A stretch of 58,576 bases of DNA, taken from NCBI GenBank assembly GCA_964558465.1, contig CAZLEF010000042.1:1-58576 (forward strand), given 5' to 3'. The position numbers and the translations under genes were made by a program. Numbering within the stretch: position 1 is the first letter of the stretch; each line of letters begins with the position of its first letter. The stretch is from JACJYC01 sp964558465. Its GTDB lineage: Bacteria; Bacteroidota; Bacteroidia; Chitinophagales; Saprospiraceae. The notes below the pieces were generated by a model. That model had not been told where the DNA came from, did no database searches, and was given only the letters and a program-made list of their open reading frames with translations. Positions 25,495-33,368 of this stretch are shown piece after piece.

Positions 25495-27480
25495 TTAGCC
25501 GAAAGAATCCAGAAACCGGTTGAGATTTTGTCCTTCCGTCAAACCGATTTTTTTGCGCAGGCGAAATCGGGCGGTCTCGACGCCACGCATGGAGAGGCGG
25601 AGGCGCTGGGCGATTTCTTTTGTGCTGAGGCCCATTTTGAGGTATGCGCACATTTTGAGTTCGGGGATGGAAAGGTTCGGATGGACAAACTTCAGTTTTT
25701 TGAAAAAATCGCTGTTCAGCAGGTTGAAATGCTCTTCGAAGGTTGCCCAGTTGTCGGCGCTGCCAAGGTGCGCTTCGACTTTTGCGGCCAGTTTTCGCAG
25801 GGAAGACTTGAGTGCGGGCAGGTCATCGGCCGTTATGGCGGATTGAAGGGTTTCTTTCAGTTCGAACAAAAGATCGTTTTTGGTCAGCATTTGCAGGGCG
25901 GAAGTCGCCAGGTCCTGGTTCCTGATTTTAAGTTCGGCTTCCAGTTGTACGGTCCGTTTTTTGAGGGCATCGACGCTCCTGACAGAGGCGGGCTGCTCGT
26001 TAAGCGACCTTTCAAGGCAGGAGACCCACAGGGAGAATGCCTGGTCGTACAGGCCTTTGTTGGGTTGAGGCTCATGCACAATAGCGGGTTGGATATCGGA
26101 AAAGGCCTCCTGCAAATTGCGGTAAACCCCCGTTGCTACCCCCGCCGCTTTTGCCGCTCCGACTGCCCCGGTCGTTTCCACCACTTCGATATGGCTGCCC
26201 AGGAGGGTCGCCAGGGTGGTTGAGAAGGTCTTGGACTGGAACATGTTGTCGTTGCCAACCCGGATCACGTCCACATTCAGCCCCATTTCCTTTAAAATAT
26301 TGATGCCGTAAGCAAAAGAGAAGGCGACTCCTTCGAGCGCAGCCCGGTAAAGATGCCCCCGGGTATGCCGGTTGAACTGCAGGTTCAAAATATGGGCGTT
26401 GGGCTCCCGGTTGTCGAGCATCCGTTCCGAACCGTTTCCAAAGGGCAGTATGCACACCCCTTCCGACCCGACCGGCACGGTGGACACCATTCGCTCCATA
26501 TCCGCGTAGGTATGGGAGCCACGCGCCACCTGATGTTTGATCCAACTGTACTGGATGCCGGCCCCGTTGAGGCAGAGCAGCACACCGATGCGGTTGAATG
26601 CCTGTTCGTAATTGACGTGGGCGAAGGCGTTCACCCTCGATTTGTTATTGAAAACCGGAGCGTCAACGATCCCGTACACCACCCCTGAAGTGCCACTTGT
26701 AGCGGCTACCTCGCCCGGATTTAAAACATTGAGGCTAAGTGCATTGTTGGGTTGGTCGCCGGCCCGGTAACTTACGGGAGTCCCCACCGCCAATCCGGTG
26801 CGCTCCGCTGCCTTTTTGGTAACAATGCCCTGAATGGAGAAAGTCGGCAGTCGTTCTGCCAGATGGTCCTCGTCGAGTTGGTAGTAGTCCAATACTTCTT
26901 TGGCGATCGCCTTCTTTTTAAAATCCCAGAAGATGCCCTCCGTCAGACCGGATATGGTCGTGACGGCCTGATCGGTCAGCTTCATTGCGATGAAATCACC
27001 GGGCAGGAGAATTTTGTCTATCCTTTCATAAATATGAGGCTCGTTGTCCTTGACCCAACGGAGTTTGGAGGCCGTAAAATTACCCGGGGAGTTGAGCAGG
27101 TGTTGCAGGCAAAAGTCTTCGCCCATTTCGACGAAGGCTTGTTGCCCGATGGCCACTGCCCGGCTGTCGCACCAGATAATGGCCGGACGGAGCACTTGTT
27201 GCTCTTTGTCGATGAGTACCAGTCCGTGCATTTGGTAACCAATGCCGATACCCTTGATCTCATTGGGCGAAACGCCCGTTTTTTCAAGAAGGCGCCGGGT
27301 TGCCAGGCAGAAACCTTCCCACCAGACCTCCGGCTGTTGTTCTGCCCACCCGCTCTGACGCGCGAGCATGTCCATTTCCTGGTCCGGGTAATGGGTCAGT
27401 GCAACCGTTTGCTGATTATCGGCGCGAACAAGAGCTGCCTTGATGGTGGAACTTCCGATGTCGTAGCCGAGAAGATACAT
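25495..27480 (-). CDS. Xylulokinase fused to a LuxR-type DNA-binding tail (probable xylose regulator)
   Basis: A 661-residue two-part protein. Residues 1-~490 are a complete FGGY xylulokinase, gap-free against the operon's XylB, with the phosphate loop GYDIGSSTIKAALV (Asp7), catalytic Asp242 in YRAGDQPNNA and TSGTSGVVYG retained. Residues ~503-660 match the C-terminal module of Bacteroidetes LuxR-like regulators: a coiled coil (ALKKRTVQLEAELKIRN) followed by LATSALQMLTKNDLLFELK, a WATFEEHFNLLNSDFFKKL segment, and a helix-turn-helix at ~606-645 (STKEIAQRLRLSMRGVETAR). That module normally follows TPR or beta-propeller sensors. Sitting directly upstream of susC on the same strand, it most likely senses xylulose or ATP through the kinase fold and controls the operon. 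Whether it still phosphorylates is unknown, but the residues are there. Confidence 0.93.
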   Translation of the reverse strand: MYLLGYDIGSSTIKAALVRADNQQTVALTHYPDQEMDMLARQSGWAEQQPEVWWEGFCLATRRLLEKTGVSPNEIKGIGIGYQMHGLVLIDKEQQVLRPAIIWCDSRAVAIGQQAFVEMGEDFCLQHLLNSPGNFTASKLRWVKDNEPHIYERIDKILLPGDFIAMKLTDQAVTTISGLTEGIFWDFKKKAIAKEVLDYYQLDEDHLAERLPTFSIQGIVTKKAAERTGLAVGTPVSYRAGDQPNNALSLNVLNPGEVAATSGTSGVVYGIVDAPVFNNKSRVNAFAHVNYEQAFNRIGVLLCLNGAGIQYSWIKHQVARGSHTYADMERMVSTVPVGSEGVCILPFGNGSERMLDNREPNAHILNLQFNRHTRGHLYRAALEGVAFSFAYGINILKEMGLNVDVIRVGNDNMFQSKTFSTTLATLLGSHIEVVETTGAVGAAKAAGVATGVYRNLQEAFSDIQPAIVHEPQPNKGLYDQAFSLWVSCLERSLNEQPASVRSVDALKKRTVQLEAELKIRNQDLATSALQMLTKNDLLFELKETLQSAITADDLPALKSSLRKLAAKVEAHLGSADNWATFEEHFNLLNSDFFKKLKFVHPNLSIPELKMCAYLKMGLSTKEIAQRLRLSMRGVETARFRLRKKIGLTEGQNLNRFLDSFG

Positions 27481-27497
27481 GACGGTATTTGGTTAAG

Positions 27498-27529
27498 ATA
27501 CGTCAAAAATACGTCAAAGCATTTGCAAA
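27498..27529 (-). promoter_or_regulatory. Direct repeats and possible promoter before the kinase-HTH gene
   Basis: Two direct copies of ATACGTCAAA at 27498-27507 and 27509-27518 (11-bp period) lie 17 bp before the start codon. On the minus strand the same stretch reads TATTTTTG (27511 down to 27504), matching the Bacteroidetes -7 box TAnnTTTG, with a TTTG further upstream at 27529-27526, though at shorter spacing than usual. It could be promoter plus an autoregulatory site. Confidence 0.35.
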
Positions 27530-27814
27530 GGATCTATTCCTGAATATAAAGTTTCTCCCTGATCCAGGCTTTCCCGGACCAATGTTGGGGTTTTTAACGT
27601 GAGTTTTGGATAACATGATCTCACGCTCTCACGTTGATTTGTTGATTTGTTGATTTGTTGATTTGTTGATTTGTTGATTTGTTGATTTGAGGATGCGATT
27701 CTCACCTACATGCTGAACGTAGCCGAAACCCCCTCTCACCCCTCTCACCCTCTCACCCTCTCACCCCTCTCTCACTTCGCTCGAGTGGGATCCTCCAAAC
27801 AAGTTTGGCGGATA
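27530..27814. other. Intergenic region with simple repeats
   Basis: Holds the 8-bp repeat (27633-27688) and a CTCTCACC-type run at about 27725-27778. No gene was seen. Confidence 0.5.
27633..27688. repeat. 8-bp simple tandem repeat (GTTGATTT)7
   Basis: Seven perfect units of GTTGATTT, same unit and orientation as 10738-10852. The two arrays bracket the block from ridA to the kinase-HTH gene. Confidence 0.9.
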
Positions 27815-29053
27815 CTACGGCTCCCAAACGGGACGGGTAATGCCGTTCAGGTCCCAGACCACCGCCCCTTCGCGCAGGGTAAGTTCACAGACCAGTTTCC
27901 GGTCGCCGTTCAGGCGCCATCCTTTGGTATCGACAAAGCCGAATTTGCCGGTTTCCACCCGGAGGACGGCGATATCGGCTACTGCCCCGACACTTAAGTG
28001 GCCCAATTCCGGTCTTTTGATGATCTGCGCCGGATTCCAGGTGGATTTTTCAACCACTTCCCGGACCGTGAGTCCCATATTCAGGAATTTTGACATGACA
28101 TTCAGCTGGTCTTTCATGCCGCCGTTCATGCTGCCGGTGTGCAGGTCGGTGCTGATGGAATTGGGCTTAAACCCCTGCTCAATGGCGGGAATGGCTTGTT
28201 CGAAGGTAAAACTGCCGCCGCCGTGGCCGACGTCAAAAATGACCCCGCGTTGCTGGGCTTGCCGGACAAAAGGCCGCAACTTCCGGCGCTCGTCCAGGAT
28301 CGGCATGCGCCCGGTGACATGGGCGTAGGTATGGGTAAAAATATCGCCGGGCCGGAGTTTTTCCATCAGCAGGGTTTCAAGGGGCAAAGGGGGCGTCACG
28401 CCGCCAAAATCGATCATGACCGGGATATCCGCCAGTTTCCCGGCTTCCACAGCCTGGTCTACCGGCGTCCATTCTGAACCCGCATAATGGGCAAGTTTGA
28501 TGCCCACAATATATTGGGGGAAGGACTTTGCCTCCATGGCGGTGAGCCTGGCGTCCATATCGGCCAGGTTTTGCTCGAAAGGACCGCCGCGCATGCCCGA
28601 ACCCACGATGTTCAAAAAACACAACACCCGGGTTTTGGCGGTTTCGATGGTTTGGGCCTTGAAAGTTTTAAAATTGCGCCAGCCGGCCCCGCCGACGTCC
28701 ACCACCGTGGTAATACCGGAGCGGAAGGTAAAGCCGTCGGGTGGCAAGGCCGTGAAACTGTTGCTCAGGTAGGCGTCGGGTTCGGTTCCAAAAAAATGAT
28801 GCCCGTGGATATCGATCAGCCCGGGAACCACGTACAATCCTTGTGCGTCCACCACCTGAAAGGCGTTTTCCCTGGGGATGCCGGCGGCCACCTGTACGAT
28901 CTTGCCGTCGTGGATGGCCACATCCATTACCGCGTCGATATTATTTTTTGGATCGATAACATGGCCGCCCTTGATGAGCATGTCGATCTGCTGGGCGTTC
29001 ACCCCGATGAGACCGAGGCAGAGTGAAAAAGTAAAAAGTAGTCGGTTTTTCAT
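27815..29053 (-). CDS. Exported amidohydrolase/deacetylase-family metal-dependent hydrolase
   Basis: A 412-residue amidohydrolase with signal peptide (ends GLIGVNAQ). The N-terminal beta-sandwich strand (DMLIKGGHVIDPKNN), the metal HxH site (IDIHGHHFFG), the bridging Lys (VGIKLAHY), a His in FTHTYAHV, FDVGHGGGS and the Asp in STDLHTG match the AHA_3915/EF_0837 amidohydrolase/deacetylase group. Enzymes of this group are often encoded beside SelA-like PLP lyases, and one is present at 9519-10727, also exported. The likely job is removal of an N-acyl group from an amino acid or amino sugar acid before the lyase acts; this link is inference. Dihydroorotase activity is less likely. Confidence 0.85.
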   Translation of the reverse strand: MKNRLLFTFSLCLGLIGVNAQQIDMLIKGGHVIDPKNNIDAVMDVAIHDGKIVQVAAGIPRENAFQVVDAQGLYVVPGLIDIHGHHFFGTEPDAYLSNSFTALPPDGFTFRSGITTVVDVGGAGWRNFKTFKAQTIETAKTRVLCFLNIVGSGMRGGPFEQNLADMDARLTAMEAKSFPQYIVGIKLAHYAGSEWTPVDQAVEAGKLADIPVMIDFGGVTPPLPLETLLMEKLRPGDIFTHTYAHVTGRMPILDERRKLRPFVRQAQQRGVIFDVGHGGGSFTFEQAIPAIEQGFKPNSISTDLHTGSMNGGMKDQLNVMSKFLNMGLTVREVVEKSTWNPAQIIKRPELGHLSVGAVADIAVLRVETGKFGFVDTKGWRLNGDRKLVCELTLREGAVVWDLNGITRPVWEP

Positions 29054-29233
29054 AAATACAAACTGTTAGTTCTTTGACGGAAATTTTGTTACAATGTCAG
29101 GCAGTTGGGTTTCGCTGCGGCGTGGGGGTGTGGTTTGGCATAGTTTGGAAGGTTAACAACACCAAACAATACCAAACCTCCAAACGACTCCAAACTTCCC
29201 AATGCGTTGTACAATACTTAAATCCTGAAACTT

Positions 29234-30139
29234 TTATGGATACCATTGCCATTCCCTGCCCGGGAATTCGGTTCTGAATGTTTCGAGGCAGCCCCTGTCC
29301 TGCAAAGTGACATAACAGGTTTTTCCGTCCGGGCCTCCGAAGGTGATATTGGAGGGCTTTTTGCCGGTCAGTTGCACCTCGCGGATCAATTTCCCTTCGG
29401 GCGAAACGATAGCAACCGTTCCTTTTCCGTAGCGGGTAATAAAAAGATTGCCCCGGTTGTCGCAACGCATCCCGTCCAACCCGTGATCGGGAAACCGGAT
29501 GAAGAGTCGTTTGTTGCGGATGGTTCCGTCGGGCGCCAGATCGTAAGCCCAGACCTGGCGCTGGATGCTTTCGTTGACATACAGGGTTTTTTCGTCGGGG
29601 CTCACTTCAATGCCGTTGGTGGTCCCCATGCCGGCCTCCAGCAGGGAGACGGAACCGTTGGCGCCGACCCGCCAGATATTGCCGGTGGATGCTGCCCAGT
29701 TGGGATCGCTCAGATAGAGCGACTGATTTTTGGAAATGGCCAGGTCGTTGGGCTGGTTCATCTCCGGATGGTGGGCGTAAACCGAGATTTTTTTGGTCGG
29801 CACATCCACCAGGAGGATATTGTGTTTGGTGTAATCCGCCACCAGCAAATTGCCGTCCTTGTTGATCCGGATGCCGTTGCCGACGCTGCCTTCCGGCAAT
29901 TGAACGAAAAGGCTGCCTTGCCCCTCCGGCGTAACGACGCCGATGGTCCCCTGTTCTCCAAAGTTGACGGCAAAAATATTGCCGCCGGCATCCGTGGCGG
30001 GCCCTTCTATGCCGGATGTAAATCCGTTGGGGGAAGTAAAATCCCGGCTGACGTACAAATCTTTTTCTTCCTTTGGCTGACAGGCGGAAAGGGCCAATAA
30101 AAACAGGATGAAGATCGCCTTTTTTCCGGGTTTTCTCAT
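29234..30139 (-). CDS. SMP-30/gluconolactonase-like lipoprotein
   Basis: A 301-residue six-bladed beta-propeller with a lipobox (FLLALSAC). Motifs IEGPATDAGGNIFAVNF, NGIRINKDGNLLVADYT, LYLSDPNW, TNGIEVSPDEKTLYVNES and LDGMRCDNRGNLFIT are those of the SMP-30/LRE family; the metal ligands (Glu in the first motif, Asn in TNGI, Asp in LDGM) are kept. Family members hydrolyse sugar lactones. Next to a xylose locus a xylono- or other aldonolactonase is plausible, but unproven. It lies 180 bp upstream of the amidohydrolase on the same strand. Confidence 0.85.
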   Translation of the reverse strand: MRKPGKKAIFILFLLALSACQPKEEKDLYVSRDFTSPNGFTSGIEGPATDAGGNIFAVNFGEQGTIGVVTPEGQGSLFVQLPEGSVGNGIRINKDGNLLVADYTKHNILLVDVPTKKISVYAHHPEMNQPNDLAISKNQSLYLSDPNWAASTGNIWRVGANGSVSLLEAGMGTTNGIEVSPDEKTLYVNESIQRQVWAYDLAPDGTIRNKRLFIRFPDHGLDGMRCDNRGNLFITRYGKGTVAIVSPEGKLIREVQLTGKKPSNITFGGPDGKTCYVTLQDRGCLETFRTEFPGREWQWYP

Positions 30140-30687
30140 TGGCTTCTATTGTTGTAATTCATGTTCTGATCTTTGTTTTCCCAGAGCGTATAAAGATAAT
30201 CATTTTCTTCAATCAAGGGCAATAATTCACTCGGACCGTACGCAGCTCTGACAGGTCCAACGCATTGGCGTCAACATTAAAACGATGCACACATATAATA
30301 AAAATATATTTTAATTTAAAAAACAATGAATTACTGCTATAAGACACCCATTACTTATGGGTAAACACTTTGGGTTTCAATGCTTCGGAGCAGGATGGCT
30401 TCGCATCCTGCCTTGGCGTGGTTAATTCCACCACATAAGGTACATAAGAACACATAGGAATCCCGTAATTGATCAATGCCCTCGGCATTGGTCAATTACT
30501 TCTTATGTTATCTATGTATCTTATGTGGTGAAAAAAATCATCTGAATTGGTAACATTTTATATTTTTAATTATCGTATCAAAGTGACGCCAATGCACCCT
30601 GCGTGGCTACGACAATGGCGGACCGGGTTTGGGCGTAAGAAAAATTCCGCTGAGAAATTTCTTTTCAGGCAGACCTGGATCCTGACT
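30140..30687. other. Intergenic region with three consecutive hairpins
   Basis: No gene. An AT-rich stretch (30280-30340) is followed by three inverted repeats: ACCCAT/ATGGGT at 30346-30362, GCAGGATG/CATCCTGC at 30390-30411, and a long one at 30426-30532. Confidence 0.6.
30426..30532. repeat. 107-bp imperfect palindrome
   Basis: The outer arms 30426-30446 and 30513-30532 pair around CACCACATAAG and CTTATGTGGTG. The inner arms GTAATTGATCAATGCC (30465-30480) and GGCATTGGTCAATTAC (30484-30499) pair with a three-base loop. It could be a miniature mobile element, a structured RNA or a bidirectional terminator. Confidence 0.7.
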
Positions 30688-31521
30688 TTATGGGCGGTTC
30701 CGTAAACCTGCCAGTTTCAGGATGCCGAAAGCGGAGGGGATATGAAAATCCGGTTTTGGGGAATCCGGCAGGATCCAGCTGATCCATTTGGTTTCGATCC
30801 GGCCGTCTGTTTTGCTGGTTTGGTAGTCTCCCCTGAATAATCCTGCTTTCAACAGCCCGTCGTCCTGGTACATCCCCAGCAGGCGGAGGGATTCGAAGGT
30901 AATGGAACCCTCTACCCGGTAACCTGTTTCATCGATAGAAGCCCGGACGACCAGATGCCCCTCCGGCCAGTTCCAGTCGAAGTCGATCTTCCGGGGGAAA
31001 CGCCCTTCTGTATCCAAAACCCTGCCCAGGGCATCCATTTCCAGGGAATAATAGGGGTCCATATTGTCATCCGCTTTAAAAAAAATTTCTACCCGGTCGG
31101 AATCGACGGCGTCCCGTTCTCCGCGGCCCCTTTGCGGGGTAATGATCTCCGGATCAACGGCGTGGAAAAGGAAATAGAGGTGGGTATCGGTCCACAAAGC
31201 GCGGAAAGTGGTGGGCGGGGCGGTTTCCGTTTCCCAGGGATAGGTGAAGTCGGTCAGTACCCCGGCGGTTTCCCAGAGCGGGTCGTTTCCGGTCCCGCTG
31301 AGCCGGATGGCTGAGGGAGCTTTTTTTACGGAGTAGGTTTTTATGCGATTGGAATGGCAGGACATAAGCAGTAAAATTGAAAGCAGGCATAAATATATAC
31401 TCAACTGCAATAGGTTTTGTGCAATTGCCCTCGCTCGCCCCCGTCCCCTAAAGGCGGCGCCTTCCCATAAATGCACAAAACCTATTGCGGCGCAGTATAG
31501 GTTCAAAAATGTATTTTTCAT
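30688..31521 (-). CDS. CBM9-like (carbohydrate-binding family 9) lipoprotein, signal region interrupted
   Basis: The body (from about residue 60) is a family-9-like sugar-binding beta-sandwich: NDPLWETAGVLTDF, TTFRALWTDTHLYFLFHAVD, DRVEIFFKADDN, YYSLEMDALGRVLD, YRVEGSITFESL. It would bind sugars at the outer membrane. A lipobox (LSILLLMSC) sits at residues ~45-55 from ATG 31521. Between the first residues (MKNTFLNLY, a normal signal start) and the hydrophobic core is a 105-bp palindromic insert (31395-31499) of 35 codons, keeping the frame. A start closer to the lipobox would need a TTG. Export may therefore be impaired or the start shifted. The frame extends to 31551 upstream. Confidence 0.75.
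   Translation of the reverse strand: MKNTFLNLYCAAIGFVHLWEGAAFRGRGRARAIAQNLLQLSIYLCLLSILLLMSCHSNRIKTYSVKKAPSAIRLSGTGNDPLWETAGVLTDFTYPWETETAPPTTFRALWTDTHLYFLFHAVDPEIITPQRGRGERDAVDSDRVEIFFKADDNMDPYYSLEMDALGRVLDTEGRFPRKIDFDWNWPEGHLVVRASIDETGYRVEGSITFESLRLLGMYQDDGLLKAGLFRGDYQTSKTDGRIETKWISWILPDSPKPDFHIPSAFGILKLAGLRNRP
31395..31499. repeat. 105-bp palindromic element in the CBM9 gene's signal region
   Basis: A perfect 17-bp inverted repeat (GCAATAGGTTTTGTGCA at 31407-31423 and its complement at 31472-31488) with outer arms TATACT/AGTATA (31395-31400, 31494-31499) and a GC-rich centre containing CCTAAAGGCGGCGCC. It has the form of a MITE or REP element. Confidence 0.75.
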
Positions 31522-31613
31522 CGGTCGGCTGTTTTCAGGTTGGGCGGACAAAATACGATTCCCTGATCAACTTTCTCCAACAAGCGCTTAATTTTACCCT
31601 TAAATATTGCACC

Positions 31614-32657
31614 ATGAAAAAAATCCTGTTCCTCCTCCTGATCCCGGCTATTTTTCCGTTTCCGGCTTCGGCTCAGAAAAACATTTCCAGAATCGCCTTC
31701 GGTTCCTGCGGGTACCAGGACCACCCCCTGCCGGTTTTCGACGTCGTTGTCAAACACCAACCCGACCTGTTCATCTTTCTGGGCGACAATATCTACGGCG
31801 ACACCAAAAACATGGATACCCTTCGCGCCAAATACGCCCGCCTGGCCGCCAAACCGACTTTTCAGAACCTTAAAAAAAACGTGAAGATCATCGCCACCTG
31901 GGATGACCACGACTACGGTTGGAACGACTCCGGCCGGCATTATCCCTTTAAGGCCGAATCCAAGGAGATCTTCCTGGATTTTTTTGACGAACCGGACGAA
32001 TCCCCCAGGCGTCGGCACGAGGGCATCTACACCGCTTACCTGTATGAAATAAAAGGTAAAAAATTGCAGATCATCCTGCTCGACAACCGCACCTTCCGCG
32101 ACGATCTGCCGAAATACGCCGGGGAAATGAAAGGGGACGACCGGTATTTTTACGACCTGGATTATTCGCCGCATCAAACCCCCGATTCCACGCTTTTGGG
32201 TGAAGCGCAGTGGAAATGGCTGGAAGGCGAATTGTCGAAACCCGCCGATCTGCGGCTGATCTGCTCCGGTTCCCAGTTCGGCATAGAATACAACGGCTAT
32301 GAAGCCTGGGCCAATTTCCCCCACGAACAGCAAAGATTCCTGGATCTGATCAAAAAAACGCGGGCCAACGGCGTCCTCTTCCTCACCGGCGACGTCCACT
32401 ACGCCGAAATTTCCCGGCTCCAGACGCCCGGCCTTTATCCCATTTACGACGTGACCTCGAGCGGTCTTTCGTCCACCTGGAGTTTTGCCACTCCCAACAA
32501 AAACCGGATCGAAGGCCCCGTCATGGACAACCATTTCGGCCTGCTGACCATCAACTGGCGCAAAAAAAATCCCACCGTCAAAATGGAGATCTGGGATGTT
32601 TATGACAATCAAAGGGTGGAGTATACGATTGGCTTGGAGGAGATTGGGTTCAGGTAG
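31614..32657 (+). CDS. PhoD-like alkaline phosphatase, exported
   Basis: 347 residues from ATG 31614, chosen because it begins a standard signal peptide (MKKILFLLLIPAIFPFPASAQ); the frame is open further upstream. The metallophosphatase motifs FGSCGYQ, FLGDNIYGD, TWDDHDYGWND, LLDNRTFRDD, LTGDVHYAE fit the short PhoD branch without the N-terminal phosphodiesterase extension. These enzymes use Ca and Fe to cleave phosphomono- or diesters in the periplasm. It is divergent from the CBM9 gene with a ~90-bp shared upstream region. Confidence 0.9.
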   Translation: MKKILFLLLIPAIFPFPASAQKNISRIAFGSCGYQDHPLPVFDVVVKHQPDLFIFLGDNIYGDTKNMDTLRAKYARLAAKPTFQNLKKNVKIIATWDDHDYGWNDSGRHYPFKAESKEIFLDFFDEPDESPRRRHEGIYTAYLYEIKGKKLQIILLDNRTFRDDLPKYAGEMKGDDRYFYDLDYSPHQTPDSTLLGEAQWKWLEGELSKPADLRLICSGSQFGIEYNGYEAWANFPHEQQRFLDLIKKTRANGVLFLTGDVHYAEISRLQTPGLYPIYDVTSSGLSSTWSFATPNKNRIEGPVMDNHFGLLTINWRKKNPTVKMEIWDVYDNQRVEYTIGLEEIGFR

Positions 32658-32899
32658 GCTCCGCCCGCCGTAGCAACGCCTTAGAGCGCGGCGAAGGAGG
32701 GTTTGGGGTTCTCGATTCCTCGCATCCTCAAATCCTCAAATCCTCAGTTCCTCGATTCCTCAGTTCCTCAGTTCCTCGATTCCTCCTCCGGCCGCCGTAG
32801 CCCAAAGGCGGAGGCGCCGCATCCGGCTTGGGGTGGTGTGCAGGAAGGGGAACGAAATCAAAAAAATATTCGTTTAGACCCATACCAACTCATCTGCCT
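32658..32899. repeat. Simple repeat, CCTCGATT/CCTCAGTT type
   Basis: From 32707 to 32787 units of about 8 bp such as CCTCAGTT, CCTCGATT and CCTCAAAT alternate. It is flanked by GC-rich palindromic pieces (32658-32700, 32787-32830) of a family also seen at 37040 and 55300. No gene. Confidence 0.75.
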
Positions 32900-33358
32900 A
32901 TGTTGATCCGATCTGCGGCAAAAGCCATCATCATCCGGGACGGCCATCTGCTGGCCCTTATTTTTCAGCGTGAAACCGGGATATATTATGCCCTCCCGGG
33001 CGGCGGCCAGGACCCCGAGGAAAGCCTCCGGGAAGCGGTCGTCCGCGAATGCATGGAAGAAATCAACTGCGTGGTGGAAGCGGGCGAGTTGTTGTTTGTG
33101 CGGGATTTTATCCGCAGCCGGGAAGCCCGCGAAGACGGGAATGCGCCTTTTCACCAGGTGGATCACTTTTTCAGATGTACCCTGCAGCCAGGCAGCGAAC
33201 CCGGCGTGGGCCCCGTAGCTGACCCGGATCAGACCGGCGTCGGCTGGATACCCCTCGAAAAACTCGCCGATATTCCGTTTTACCCGGCGGCGATGATCCC
33301 CTGGCTCATGCAACTGGACGCGGTGGACCGGCCGGTTTATCTTGGGGCGGTGGATTAA
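32900..33358 (+). CDS. NUDIX hydrolase
   Basis: 152 residues from ATG 32900, a single NUDIX domain. The Nudix box reads GGGQDPEESLREAVVRECME then EIN, matching Gx5Ex7REUxEE with Asn where Gly is usual. The preceding strand (IYYALPGGGQ) and the FHQVDHFFRC strand fit ADP-ribose/NTP pyrophosphohydrolases. It lacks the winged-helix tail of the NrtR/XylR-type regulators, so it is an enzyme and not the xylose regulator. It converges on the next gene with a 10-bp gap. Confidence 0.9.
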   Translation: MLIRSAAKAIIIRDGHLLALIFQRETGIYYALPGGGQDPEESLREAVVRECMEEINCVVEAGELLFVRDFIRSREAREDGNAPFHQVDHFFRCTLQPGSEPGVGPVADPDQTGVGWIPLEKLADIPFYPAAMIPWLMQLDAVDRPVYLGAVD

Positions 33359-33368
33359 CAATCGAATT

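Noticed and set aside
28237..28248. A further GGGGTCATTTTT on the minus strand inside the amidohydrolase gene
   Set aside because: It is coding sequence for a conserved stretch (RGVIFDVGHGG), lacks ACAC at the right spacing and is not before a gene; it is a chance match and shows that the first half alone is not specific.
32900..33358. NUDIX protein as a XylR/NrtR-type xylose regulator
   Set aside because: It has only the Nudix domain (152 residues), no winged helix, and is on the other strand away from the operon.
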